Assembly (NCBI GenBank): GCA_021432605.1
Contig: MU271155.1
Span: 372,001 to 436,000, forward strand
Reading direction: 5' to 3'
Origin: Coniochaeta sp. PMI_546
Taxonomy: Eukaryota > Ascomycota > Sordariomycetes > Coniochaetales > Coniochaetaceae
Length of the DNA stretch: 64,000 bases
Part shown: in pieces, positions 11,803 to 23,149 of the stretch
Position numbering within the stretch: the first letter of the stretch is position 1
Layout: each line of letters opens with the position of its first letter
Translations under genes and position numbers: made by a program
Notes under the pieces: generated by a model
Database searches by the model: none
Told to the model about the DNA's origin: nothing
Seen by the model: only the letters and a program-made list of their open reading frames with translations

Positions 11803-12909
11803 ATGGTTGCCATTACGGCAGAAGACGTCGCCATCGCGGAGTTGGCAGTGTACATACCAACAGGACTCCTAACAGTCTGGGTAGTCCTCCGCCACGGCGC
11901 CCACAAACAACTAGGCTGGATATACCTCGCCATATTCTGCATCATCCGCATCGCCGGTTCTGCCATGGAGATCCAGAGCGTCAACAACCCAAGCGCGACA
12001 GACAGCGAAGAGTGGGCAATCATCCTACAATCCGTCGGCCTCTCCCCACTACTTCTCTCCACCCTGGGTCTGTTGAAGCGCGTGTGAGTGTCTTCGTCGC
12101 ATGAACATCGTCCGCCGCACGACAGGCCAACACTGATTTGGAACAGCTTCGATGAGATCTCCGATCATGTCCCCACAGGCAAGAGCGTCGCCTTGCAAGG
12201 TCTAAGCCAGACACGTGGCATCGCAGGCAAGATGTCAGTATCCAACCCACCCTCGCAGCTATAGGTCTGGCCACACAGGGAAAAGACCCCAATTGCTGAC
12301 CAAGGCTCATCTTTCACCACCCATAGAGCCGGAATCTACACCAAGCGCGCAACAGCCACCTCCCGCCGGAGCCGCGCAGTCCAGCTCCTTCATCTGCCAG
12401 CCATCATAGCCCTGGTCCTGGCGATAAGCGGCGGCACCGACGAAGAGTCGTCCGATCCGTCACAGCGCGCCGGAGGCCAGACCAAGGTCCGAGTAGCCAT
12501 CGTGCTCTTCCTGCTCATCTACCTGGCCGCTGTATTTCTCTGGATTATCACGCTGCGTGACTTTCGGGGCATGAAGGGCAGCCAGACGCGAATCTTCCTG
12601 TGCGTCATGCTTGCTCTGCCTTTGATTGCTGTGCGGCTGCTGTACAGTCTGATCAGCGACTTTGGCAACGATCCGCAGTTCAATCTGGTGACGGGGGATG
12701 AGACCATCAGGCTGGGTATGGCGTCGGTTGAGGAGTTTCTTGTGGTCGTTATGTATACGATAGTGGGTATCTTTACCCCTCGATCGATGGCTGTGCCCGT
12801 GGGGAATGTGAGGGGTGAGTATGATGGAGAGACCAATACATATGGACCAGCTTATGTCGTCGGAGATGCTGAGAGAGCTGGAAGAGGTGGCGGACACAGT
12901 CGTCACTAA
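11803..12909 (+). CDS. DUF7702-type integral membrane protein
   Basis: Predicted 316-residue multi-spanning membrane protein of a fungal-specific family of unknown function. Exons are 11803–12083, 12147–12233 and 12327–12909, with phases 2 and 2 matched at both junctions. Hydrophobic segments fall at about residues 10–30 (LAVYIPTGLLTVWVVL), 40–55, 70–95, 135–150, 175–195, 210–230 and 245–265, giving roughly seven spans. The features that suggest DUF7702 are the opening ELAVYIPT, the GWIYLAIFCIIRIAGSAMEI segment and the late LIAVRLLYSLISDF segment. The last 60 residues are polar and predicted to be cytosolic. It converges with the following regulator (143 bp between stop codons). No transport or enzymatic motif is visible, so function is unknown. 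Confidence 0.82.
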
Positions 12910-13052
12910 GTTGGTGACGTTTGTTGTTGGGTCAATTAAGTGGGCTTGAGAGCTAGACACGACGAGGAGGAGATGAGCTCGAGTGGTTCTGAGAAGATAG
13001 TCCGAAATTTGGGAAACTGATGGATAGATAATGCAAGATGTCATAGACCGAG

Positions 13053-14869
13053 CTAAAGGTCTTCCTCAGTCGTCAACCACATCCGCGACTGCATCCCGTC
13101 TCTCAATAGTTGTGCCATAGCTGAAGCTTGGCCAATGCCCATATCGCGTCCTATTTTGTCTAAACAGCCTGTGATCCACTCCCGCTGCTCACGAGAAGCA
13201 AACCCCGAGTTGGCAGCAATCAGCAGGGGCCATTGCAAGGTAATGGCCCCTCCGGATGCAACGGGTGTCAAAGAAGACGGTGGCTGGTGTCCAGCATCAG
13301 GGGACGTTTTCGTGCCTAACTTGGCCCCCTGTTTTGCGTAGTGTCGGTTGGTGTTCAGATAGGCTGGCGCGCTGGCACAGACTTCACCCACAAGTTGCGC
13401 ACCGATATGGCGGCTCTCGTGTAGCAGTGCATTTTGCTGGTTAGAGTCTGTATCCTCTGCAGCGTGCAAGGCATCGACGATGATTTCCCGTACGTGGATC
13501 CGAGCGGATCGATAGTTGTTCCACATGCTCATTGCTGCTATCGATCTGTAGATATGATAGGTGTCGCCCCAGATAGTCCGTTCCGTTGATACTTGGCAAA
13601 TCGAGTTGGGGACCTTCATCACGTCAAAGGCTGATGTTGAGGGCACATCTAGCATCGATGCCACAAGATCGCCATCCAGCTTGAGAGCTGCGCGGATGAT
13701 GTCGCTGGGCTTTCTGAATGTCTCATCATTTAGGGCCGCACAGAGGTCATTAAGTCGGAGAACAACGGTAGCGAGATTGTCCACAGTCTGGTCCTGGGGA
13801 GACCGGCAGTGCTTGGCCTTTTCCGTAAGATGAGCGAGCATTGGCGAGCTGTGACGCTCTCGTAATATGCCGCTCAAGCACTGATAAACTCGTGTTAGGG
13901 GTCAAGAGCTCTCAGAAGACCCGGGGGATAGTAATATAGATTTGGTTGCTCACAATCCCGACGCGCAAGTGCCTGAAGAGTTCTAGACCCTCGGCACTAT
14001 CGAGTTGGTCCTCCCCACGAATTTCGAGAATCCTGGTCGCGCCATCCACATGTTCCATCCAGCGGCGTATGGATGAAGCATCACTGTAAGTCATGACCTA
14101 ATTGAGCTGTCGTCAGGAAATCAAAAAAAAAAAAAAGTATGAACAGATGAGCCGTGCTGCTTACTTCAAACATACTCAACATGATCACTGCCGCTAACAC
14201 GTCATCTCGTTTCAACGCAAGAGGTTCGTTCAATGCACTATTTGTCAATGATATGGCCGTGGTGCACTCCTGTCTGGCTTCCAGCATGATCTGAGGGCAC
14301 TGGTGGATGTTCGCAAGGGCCGCAAGACCGACAGCGGTAATGGCTGCCGACAAGGCTGAGTTGGGCCAGGCTTCCGTGAGTGTGGCCAGGCATGGCAGGT
14401 AGCTCCCGCTACAACTCTCAGCCATGTAGTTGGTGTACATGTACCCACGAGCTAGTTGCCACGTCGGAGACGCCAGGTCTTGGCGAAGTGACGGCGCAGC
14501 TCGATTCATGGCACCGATTGGATCATGAGTGGAGAGAGCGCCCAAGTTCTTTTTGAGTTTGTGCTGCTTCTGGGATTTCCGTATTACCTTCTCGTTCTGA
14601 TCGCGAAAGGTCATGTTGAGAAGGTCACGGTATTCACAAGACTCGACCCTGGCCCTCAAACACGCAGAACACATGGGTGTACCTTGGTCGCACTGTGTGA
14701 TGAAAATAGTCAGTTACCATCAAGAGCATAATCGTCCCTTGCCCGAGACAATCTATCGACGGCTGGTATGAAATTCCTGTAGGCTAAGCGATGGGAGAAC
14801 ATGGCGTACTTTCAGGCGACGGAGTCGACAACGTCCACAAGCGCGGCTGGGCTCCCCACTGAACACCAT
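13053..14869 (-). CDS. Zn2Cys6 transcription factor with Fungal_trans_2-type domain
   Basis: Predicted nuclear regulator of 519 residues. Exons on the minus strand are 14869–14810, 14692–14165, 14097–13954 and 13880–13053. Exon 1 encodes only 20 residues, ending ACGRCRLRRLK, and exon 2 starts exactly with the third cysteine (CDQGTPMCSACLRARVESC), so the zinc cluster C-x2-C-x6-C-x6-C-x2-C-x7-C is complete only after splicing. The remainder (Thr/Ser/Ala-rich helices, LALKRDDVLAAVIMLSMFE, then a tail ending in MWLTTEEDL) fits the fungal-specific TF domain 2 group (PF11951). The second intron carries a 14-T tract upstream of its acceptor. The gene lies in tandem, same strand, 604 bp downstream of another Zn2Cys6 regulator. 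Targets are unknown. Confidence 0.85.
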
Positions 14870-15473
14870 TACTTCTGCGAGGGTACTGTAGGGGCCCGTC
14901 CTCGATACAACTTTCCATTACTGGATGCGATGTGATCAGACTCCAGAGCTGCATCTGATCCCAAGCGATGCAAAAATATCAGTCGGCATCAAGCAAGTAT
15001 TTCGATGTGTTGGAGTAGAAGCCAAGCCTCGAACAACCAGCCGTCGATGGAGTCATGGCACATGTCCACTTTAGCTGCGCTTGCCAAACCCGGCAATGGT
15101 TTCGGTGACTTGCATAAGTCTGCTATTTATGATTGGTCGACTCCTCTGAAGCGGTACAGTCAGCACCATCACCGCGTACGCTGGAGACGCAATGAGAGAC
15201 ACCCGAAAACCAACCAATCATTGGTAAAACATTTCAATGGTGACGCTGTGCCGAGATGCCGAATCGCAAATGCGTCTGATCCTCCCGAACTGCCGGGCCG
15301 TATTATACTCAATGACTGTCCAAACTCTCGCGATGCGATATCAGGACAGACGTTGAGAATCCTAGAAAGAGTTCAAGACCGGACCACCTGGAGTTCAGAG
15401 GAGGGAAGGTGCCATGAACCCGAGCATAAGGGATCGTAAGAGAACATAGATCTCCTCGGTTGACCCTGACAGA
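14870..15473. other. Intergenic region between the two tandem regulators
   Basis: Contains the promoter of the 519-residue regulator and the 3' flank of the 673-residue one. A 144-codon plus-strand frame (15005–15439) begins with ATG but has no recognisable motif or coding-like codon pattern and was not called. Confidence 0.5.
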
Positions 15474-17613
15474 CTAGAACCCCGGGGGGTTCCCTCCCCA
15501 GTCCGGGAAAACTAGGTAGCCTAGATCCCACATCATGGCATCGGTGAACATAGGCGAAGTACCCGAAGCGTCGAGGGGATTCTGATAAACCTGCTGCTGC
15601 AAGTCCACTCCTGCTTGGTGGCCAAGCTGAGGAGGCACCGCAGCTAGGTCAAACGATCCTCCCCGGACGGTTCGCCGGATACCAACCGCCTTCTCCCTCA
15701 ACTTGCGTAGCACATTCCATTTCCCACCGGGGACGCCCTGCATTTCGATAAGAGTAAACATTTTATCGACCACGGTCCATGCACGATCCGCTCCGACGGC
15801 CTCGGGCCGCACGCAAAGGTGCCACAGAGTGTAGGTCAGCAGGTGGTACTCGGTAAAGGTGGAGAGGAGCCATTGAAAGTTGCCCAACAGCTCATCCGTC
15901 TTCATCTCGAAGCCCAATTCGAGAGTATCGCATGCCAAAGCAAGGGTCTCCTCTTTGGCGTGGGTTGTCGCTTCTTCCGGGCTCAGGCCGCGGAGGGCCT
16001 GTTGCCGGACAAAGATCTCGGACTTGCCTAGGAGTAGGCGGCCGAGGAGGAGGGAACATTTCTGGTTGGGGATGTTGGGATCACAATACTGAAGGTATTT
16101 GTCGTTGAGGTTCGTCTTCACAGTTTCCAAGAATTGCTCTAGTCGTGACATTTTGTCGTCACCCATCTGAGCCGACAGGCGGTTGATCTGCTGCAGGGCT
16201 TGGTACATCTCGGAAGCGACGAGGAAGTGGGTCAGCTCTGTCCATCGCTGCTGCGAGACCGCAGGGACAGTCGTGGCCGGTGATATATCCCGGTCGTCTA
16301 TATGCGTGGGGAGCTTCGTGTCACAGAAGCCATCAAATCCGCCATTTGGACCGGCAGCTAGGCCATGGTCTTCTGCGGCTCGACCGTCCGACCCCAGGAT
16401 CTGCCACCACAACCGCCGGCGGATCTCGCAGTCTAGCGGAGAGAGGTTGAACTGCTCACCATCGCGGTGGAGCCCGACTGCAACGGCCGCCCGAATAAGC
16501 AAGCCATTCAGAATCCAGCCGGTTCGGCCACTGTTGCTGTTTCGGTAGCACATCTAAAGAATATCAGTTGGCACGTCCCGGGAGACATTGTTGGTCGACC
16601 TACCAGATACAGCGCCATTGCTTGTAATGAAAGAATAGTGGGCGAGTCTAGGAAGCATTTCGCGTGGAGTGATAGCTCGAGCCCTCGTTCGTATGAACTA
16701 AGAACTGTCTGTCGGTCCTGGCCGAGGATGCTCTGTACTTCGGTCCAACGCAAACTCGTCACGGCGGCAAAATAGATGGCAAATAGAAGGGCGTTCATGT
16801 CCGGAGCGGTGTCTTTGGGGTTGTTGATCGCAGCAAAGACAGTTGGCTGAACGGTGGGAACGTGGAGTAGCTTGACGAGACCGTCGACGTTGTTCAGATA
16901 AGCCTGCCATAATTGAGTGGCTTGCCAACGAGAGGGCAAGAGGGAGGATATGTCACTCGGCAGGGTAGGGTCTGAGATGAGACCATCGAATCCGGTTATC
17001 GAGGCACCGCCTCCACTGCTACGGTTCACTTCTGGTGTGTCGATAGCAGACTGGAGCTCTCCTTGCTGGCGGGAAAGCCAGGTTAGTACCAGTCGGTGAC
17101 TTTGATCCATCTGCTAGCGAGAGATTCACGAACCTTATCCAGGATGCGCGAGAACGTGAACTCATTGACGTATCTAGTGGAGGAACCTTCCTTCAGAAGA
17201 AAACCACCAGATTTCTCGGACTCCGAGGGCGTATACTCAGTAGTACTGAGCTGTCCGATAACTGCGGACCCATTTTGCGTAGGAGCCGTCCGAGAACCAA
17301 GCCTGGTCTGGTCCTGTGCGGAACTGCCACCGCTCTGTATCTCGGCACTGATCGCAGTGTCTGCGGAGCGCTCAATCTCTTTATGCGAGCGAGACTTTAC
17401 TCGTTTTGCACGCTCGGGGCCAGGATATCGACACGGGACATGTGACCTAAGGCACGCGATACAAGGTGTGTCTTTGTTACAGCGCACCTTGCGCTCATGA
17501 CAGCGAATGCAGGAGCGTTTCACATTGTACTTTCGTACCACGACAGTCGGAGATAGACTCGATTGAGGTGGTCCTCGACGCGACTCAACCTCGTGGGGTG
17601 GTGTTTCCGACAT
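15474..17613 (-). CDS. Zn2Cys6 transcription factor with fungal_trans domain
   Basis: Predicted nuclear regulator of 673 residues. Exons on the minus strand are 17613–17134, 17065–16604 and 16553–15474. The zinc cluster near residues 35–61 reads C-IR-C-HERKVR-C-NKDTP-C-IA-C-LRSHVP-C, complete in exon 1, followed by a basic linker (RAKRVKSRSHKEIER). The middle homology region sits around residues 220–420, with the characteristic LLIRAAVAVGLHRDG and RRRLWW motifs of PF04082. The first intron has a textbook TACTAAC branch site; the second is 50 nt. It is divergent from the NmrA-like reductase, sharing a 0.9 kb intergenic region, which makes that reductase a reasonable candidate target (inference). 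Confidence 0.88.
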
Positions 17614-18519
17614 GGCTACCTACGTATGTGCATCCGGATACCTCAGCGAATGGATAATCCCCACCGCCTTGTAGATTGGAGCTGCGCCGTTGCTGTAAAC
17701 AATTACCGAGATCAGGACGACCTTGTTTGTTTGTGAGACTGAGAACAAGCTGCAGTCGAGATGCTGTCGCGCACTCGGATATTCGGTCGCACGCGGTTGG
17801 AAGATACGCCGAATGTGAAATCTAATTACTGCATCCTGCTTCCTTCCCGAATGGCCGAACGTCCTTCGGCTGTTCAAACACGTGTTGTAGGATCTGTCCA
17901 TTTGACGGCTCCATTGCGTCCTTTGCATGATATTCGAGTGAAAATCTTAATTTGACTGCCCGTTTTGCCTCAAAAGTGCCTGCCACCGACCTGATCGAGG
18001 TTAGTAGATTCGCGCCCCGCACTCCGGGAGTCGCTGACTAAACCGCGAATGCCCGCTCCTTCCGTCTCACGTCACTGCTCGCGAAACCTTCCCGTTCAAA
18101 CCCGCTCCATTCAGAAGAGCGAAAGCCCGTGCCATGTCTATTCTAGGAAGTTAACCAAGGGATCTTTGGGCCTACACTGTTCCCTTTGTTACAAATCAGC
18201 CGACACCTGAGCTCTACGGCTTCGGTCTCGCGTGCGAGCAGCTGCAATGGGTAACCTGATCAGCAATTACTGTAACGCCGCCGAAGATGTGAGGCCTCGT
18301 CACCATCATCGTTGAGTGACAAATAATAAGTAGTGTAGTTAAATACATCATTCCAACCTCGCCTGTGTTGCTCATGACTCTACACAATCACCAAGCGCAC
18401 CATCCGCAGCTGAAGCACCAACGCATCCAGATCTCATACTACCAACCCTACCTTGGGTCCTGTATACCTTCCTTGACGAAGGCTCGCACTTCCATCGTTT
18501 TGTGAAAATACTCAGCGTA
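17614..18519. promoter_or_regulatory. Divergent promoter region (Zn2Cys6 regulator / NmrA-like reductase)
   Basis: A 906-bp non-coding region between two outward-facing start codons (17613 minus, 18520 plus). It contains an imperfect palindrome ACTCCGGGAGT near 18020, a plausible half-site arrangement for a zinc-cluster regulator, but this is a weak match and no site has been established. Confidence 0.45.
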
Positions 18520-19495
18520 ATGACGGCCATCAAGAAAGTCGCTTTGGCCGGGGTAAGCAGAGCTCCTCATCAGCCACCGACATGAATTGATCATATTGTG
18601 CATACAGGCCGGCGGGCTGATGGGCACTCCAATTCTGGACCAACTCCTACAGAATAACTTCGACGTGACCGTCCTTACCCGCAAAGACAGCAAGGCGACC
18701 TTCCCCGACTCCGTCAAGGTCAAGCAAGTCGATTACAGCTCCAAGGAATCTCTGGTCTCCGCCCTGCAAGGCCAGGACGCCGTAGTCTCGGCCCTGACAC
18801 ACTTGGCCATCGCCACCTCGGAAGCTCTCCTCATCGACGCCGCAGTCGAGGCCGGCGTCAAGCGATTCATTCCCTCAGAGTTTGGCTCGGATACAACCAA
18901 CCCAAAGGCAGCCACGTTTCCCCTGTACGCCACGAAGGTTGCCTCGATGAAGCATCTGGAAGAAGCCGCCAAGGCCAACCCGAACTTCACTTACACCTCC
19001 GTAATCACCGGTCCCTTGTTGGGCTGGATCGTGAGCCAGGCCTTCATGAACCCCAAGGACAAGACCGCCAAGCTCTACGACGGCGGCAACCGCGTCTTCA
19101 GCGTCGTCACGCGGGCCACGATCGGCAAAGCTGTGTCGGCCGTGCTGCTGCACCCAGACGAGACGAAGAACCGCGTGGTCAAGGTACACGACGCGGCGCC
19201 AACGCTAAAGACGCTACTCGCCACGGTGCAGAAGGCGGTCGGGGAGGACGGATGGACGGTTACCACGCCGTCGGTCGAGGAGGCGCTGGCTAATGCGTGG
19301 ACTGGTGTGAAAGCGGGCAAGTTCGACTTCCCTACCATTTTCGGGTTTATTGTTGCTGCTAGTCAGGGGGACGGATATGGTGGGCTGCTGGAGGATACGG
19401 ATAACGACTTGTTGGATATCCCCGTCAAGACAGATGAGGAGGTACGGGCCCTTGTTGAGAAGATTGCTGTTGGGGGTGAGCCGAGTGAGTGGTAG
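18520..19495 (+). CDS. NmrA-like / isoflavone reductase-like NAD(P)-binding protein
   Basis: Predicted 306-residue cytosolic Rossmann-fold protein. Exons are 18520–18552 and 18608–19495; the 55-nt intron falls inside the dinucleotide-binding motif, so only the spliced product carries G11-x2-G14-x2-G17 (GAGGLMG). The segment FIPSEFGSDTTNPKA is typical of the isoflavone-reductase/phenylcoumaran-benzylic-ether-reductase-like branch of the NmrA family (PF05368). Such proteins are either reductases on aromatic compounds or redox-sensing regulators that bind NAD(P) without catalysis; the sequence alone does not decide. It converges with the extended SDR (102 bp between stops), so the two reductase-type genes sit tail to tail. 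Confidence 0.85.
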
Positions 19496-19597
19496 ATTCA
19501 CGGAAGCCCGCGCATGACGACCATCTGTGGAAGGGATGGGCATGTGTCAGACTGTCTATATGCATGCATTCCTTCAGTGAACAGATCAGTTACATCT

Positions 19598-20753
19598 TCA
19601 GATCCTTGACTTATCCTCCCACGCCACTATAGCCCTCAGATTATCCTCAACCGTCTGCTCGAGCGTCCTCCACCCGTCCTGGCCGCCCCATTTCTTCAAC
19701 AAGCTCAGCTGTTGTGTGAAGTCGGTCGTGAGGCTCAACTCCGACATGCCCGGGAGGTCGTCAACGAACTTGTGGTCCGGGTAGAGCCTTCTCATGATGA
19801 CTAGGACGTCATTCCAGTTGAAAGGTTCGGCCCAGGCCTGGAGGCGGGCGTTCTTGACATCCGGGTCGAGGACGGCGGCGACGTGGAGCAGGGCAACGTC
19901 TTTAACGTCGATGTTATATGCTATCAAGTTAATTTTGACGTCAGCCGAGGAAGAACCAACGACAAAGAACAGCTGATAAAAACAAACAGGAGTGGCCATG
20001 GAGACATGTACGGGAACACAACTCACAAGCTGGGAAGTTAGCCAATCTTTCGGTTTTGCCATCGTAGAGCAGCTTCAGCCACGAGGCCGAGCTTTCGATA
20101 TGACTCTTGTGGAGCGGTTCGCCCATGATGCTGGAGGGGCAGACCGAATTGACGGTAAAGTGTGGCTGCTTTTCCTCAACAAACTTCCACACTGCCTTCT
20201 CTGCCTCGGTCTTGCTTGCCATGTACACGATGGAGCCCCGGCTGGCGTCGTACGGCGGCGGGGACCATGCCAGCTGCACCGCGGTCTCGTTCCACGTATC
20301 CCGGTCGACATGCGTCTTGTTGCCCGGCATGGGGATCGTAGCCGCCACAATGGAGCTGGTGTATACGAACTCGCGCACTGACGGCTCTCTAAGCGCCGCC
20401 TCCAAGATGGAAACGGCGCCGCGCACAGTCTGAGGTATGACCTTAGTCGGGTCCGGGTCAAAGGTGACGATAGAGGCCACATGGGCGATGGCGGACACCC
20501 CTCTGACGGCATCGTCGAAGGCGTGATCGGCGGCGAAGTCAGGCACGAGGACTAACTCGAAGTCGCCGCGATCGGCAAATGACTTGAAGACATCGTCGAC
20601 AAGCCAGGATGCTTTCTTGAGGTCGCGGACGCTGCCGCGCACCTTGTACCCGCGCTCAAGGAAGTATTTGGCAACCTGCGATGCCACATAACCTGTTGCG
20701 CCAGTCACCAGGACCCAGGATCCCTTGGGAATGGTCGTCTTTGGCTCTGCCAT
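19598..20753 (-). CDS. Extended short-chain dehydrogenase (GRE2 / dihydroflavonol-reductase-like)
   Basis: Predicted NADP-dependent carbonyl reductase of 349 residues. Exons on the minus strand are 20753–20027 and 19920–19598, with an in-phase 106-nt intron. Motifs are the cofactor loop G18-ATG21-YVA24 and the catalytic Y177-MAS-K181. These, with FVYTSSI for the catalytic serine strand, place it in the GRE2/ketoreductase/DFR-like group (PF01370). After the intron, NIDVKDVALLHVAAV is the conserved segment lining the substrate pocket. Family members reduce aldehydes, ketones or methylglyoxal, often in xenobiotic or secondary metabolism. Length is normal and no residue is missing. It faces the NmrA-like gene tail to tail. 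Confidence 0.87.
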
Positions 20754-21450
20754 GGTAGATGATTATGGAGGAGGTTCAATATAACCAAGAAAAAGCTATG
20801 CGGATAAGTAGACAACTTGCGTTGATGTTGTTGGCATATGAATATGGTGGTGCTCGGAAGCACCCAGTCCAGTCAGGTTATATAGGGCTCGAGCCGTTGC
20901 AGACGCCATCAGCGGAGAGCAGAGCTGAGACGCAACTCCTCGATGCCTGATACTGTCCATGTGGACAGATGCCCATGGATTCTTACAAATCTCAGACATG
21001 ATGTGCGAGCAAGATTCATCGTTCACGCGTAAACTCGGAGTCTCCTTGTAGTCAAGCGGAGCGTCTCGCGCGCTTGATGATGGGTCAGGAAAAGATCCAT
21101 GTCCAAAGGGGGATGTTACAGGTCTTGGCAGAGGTGGAATGTCCCCAGCTCACAATGCAGGGAAGGACTTGTCTCGGGTGTGGTAACCATTAGCATCGGA
21201 ATCATGCATCTCTTTGATAGGACCAGGTATAGCCTAGGTAGTCTTGATGTCCGAAAAGGGATGTCACAAGTCTTGGCAAAGATGATTAAGCCGTACACCA
21301 ACACACGGCTTTGATGTCTCGCATGGTGACCATCGAGTTTCGTACACAAGCTAACCCGCAACTACTAAAGTCTAGTCTATACTGGTCCTAGGCTAGGAAC
21401 CATGACGAAGTCCTATGTCTGAGATTACAAATATCCAGGCAGGAGCAACG
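20754..21450. other. Intergenic region with a degenerate direct repeat
   Basis: Between the SDR start codon and the 3' end of the shortened Fungal_trans_2 gene. No coding region; holds the imperfect repeat at 21099–21336. The C-terminal half expected for the neighbouring regulator-like protein was looked for here on the minus strand and not found. Confidence 0.5.
21099..21336. repeat. Two degenerate direct repeat units, about 147 bp apart
   Basis: A unit starting ATGTCCAAAGG at 21099 recurs as ATGTCCGAAAA at 21246. The first 38 positions align without gaps, and the seven or so differences are all transitions (G/A or T/C). Similarity resumes further on (GTCTCGGGTGTGGTAACCAT near 21171, GTCTCGCATGGTGACCAT near 21316). 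The transition bias fits decay by cytosine mutation, as in repeat-induced point mutation. Confidence 0.6.
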
Positions 21451-22565
21451 TCAACTCGGCAAGTTGGCCCCGAATATGCTGCCACATGGTGGTGATTGGA
21501 CTCCCCCAACAAGTCCCACATCCGCGACATACTTGTGGAGGACCATCTCAAGCAAGCCGTTCAAGCCGAGGGTATGAGAACCACCGTTGAGCTCCACCAT
21601 CCGGAGGGCCCCTTGCACGTGGCCCCTAGACATGGCCAAATCACCAAGCGCAATCTGCACCGCAAAGTCACCGTTAGCCATTGTGGAAGCTCCCACGCTC
21701 AAACCAGGCAGTGAAACAGAGGTCTCACCTCGTCGAGTGCCAAAACCATCGTCACGGCCACGAGTGAGTCGCTAAATGACCTCAGTGGAGCATCGGCAGA
21801 AATGGCTGCCCTCACTGCCTTCACGCAGGCCAACTTGAATCGGATAGCCAGATTACCGAACAGCTGCTGATTGTCTCTATGTTGGTGAACCGCAGACAGG
21901 TGGCGAGACGCATTGAGCAAGATGCCGTTCAAGAAGCCCGCATCTGCAAGAGCAAGCCGCACCCATTCTGTTGTCATGCTGTTAAGACGCTCCAACCCGC
22001 GCGCCATAAGACTCCTGCATTGAGTACGCAGATGTGGAATGACGGTTGTCACATCTAGGAGGCATCGTCAGTTGCCGATAAGTACGGGTCATGAGCGCTA
22101 CGGATAATTGGATTTTGGACATTTTCGAGGACTTCATCGGAATGGGGAGTACGTACAATGGGTAAGAAGAAAATTCTCAATAGGGGTGAAGGCAATCGCA
22201 AAGCTCGTAAAAGGATCGTTCTGCTGCGAACCTGGCACACCTATAACAAATCTGTCCACAACAGTCTCCATCTTGGCATCTGGTCCACCGTCCGATACCT
22301 TGTCTGTAGCTTTTTGAACAACCAGTTGAGAAGTCTCGTGTGATACAGTCTTGGCATTTTCGAAAAGCTGAGCTTGCCGCTGAGCTGTACCACCCTGGCC
22401 AGCTTGGTACGCTATGATTCGGGCCTGTCTTGCCACAGCATGTGTTGCACGTGCAGCATGTGAGCGGATGGTTGCCCGACGTTTGGACGCGCGATCTCTC
22501 GCTTCTGAATTGGACACATTGATGAACTGTACTGCTCTCCGCGGTTTGCTGTTGGCTGGGGACAT
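21451..22565 (-). CDS. Fungal_trans_2-like protein lacking a zinc cluster, short C-terminus
   Basis: Predicted 312-residue protein. Exons on the minus strand are 22565–22157, 22054–21729 and 21654–21451; junction phases agree, and the last intron has a CTAAC branch site about 18 nt before its acceptor. The opening FINVSNSEARDRASKRR with the later HYVTTVIPHLRTQC and VQGALRMVELNGG are hallmarks of the fungal TF domain 2 group (PF11951) that has no Zn2Cys6 finger. Usual members are about 450–550 residues; this one stops soon after the motif LNGLLEMVLHKYVADVG, so about a third is missing. It could be a truncated gene or one whose later exons I failed to see. Role unknown, presumably nuclear. Confidence 0.65.
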
Positions 22566-23149
22566 TTAATTTGCTCTGATGTATTGTTATTATTATCCCC
22601 AATGTGGAAAATGTCCTTCTTGGCGCTATAACGGAGCATATGGGATGAGGTTCGTCAGTCGAAACAAGATGATTGCCAAAAGGTGCTGCTATTGTTGAAT
22701 CGATGGCGATACCACGTCTGGAGTTCCTGAACAGTCGAACTCTAGTCCGCAATACTATGTATTGCCAAGATTTACTCCTTCCAGAAGAGGACAAGATTCC
22801 AACTAGTTTCTGAAGTCAGTCGGCATCGGAAAGAGTGGATGAGAAAAATATTCTGATCAGTAATCCAAGCAGTCAAGCCAAACTACTCATTCGCTTGATA
22901 ATCAATGCCTTCAACGACCAACCTTGAACGCGCGGGCAGTATACATCACGCTAAACAATTCGCATGACAAATTCCTCTTATCTGGCTTGACGTTTTGTTC
23001 GCCTTTTGTTGACCTTATACTTGGTACATGAAGATAGACACGTAGAAACACATGGCAATCAGGGTTCCACGGCGATCTTATTTCTCTTGGAATTCATGGT
23101 ACAAGTCTCAAGACAGCTGCCCCCTTGATATCAGCATTAACTAACAGAT
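22566..23149. other. Intergenic region, no gene seen
   Basis: Promoter side of the Fungal_trans_2-like gene and 3' flank of the arrestin locus. No coding-like frame or repeat noticed. Confidence 0.5.

Noticed and set aside
15005-15439. Plus-strand ORF of 144 codons with ATG between the tandem regulators
   Set aside because: No motif, no splice context, and composition unlike neighbouring coding sequence; it lies in the promoter of the 519-residue regulator.
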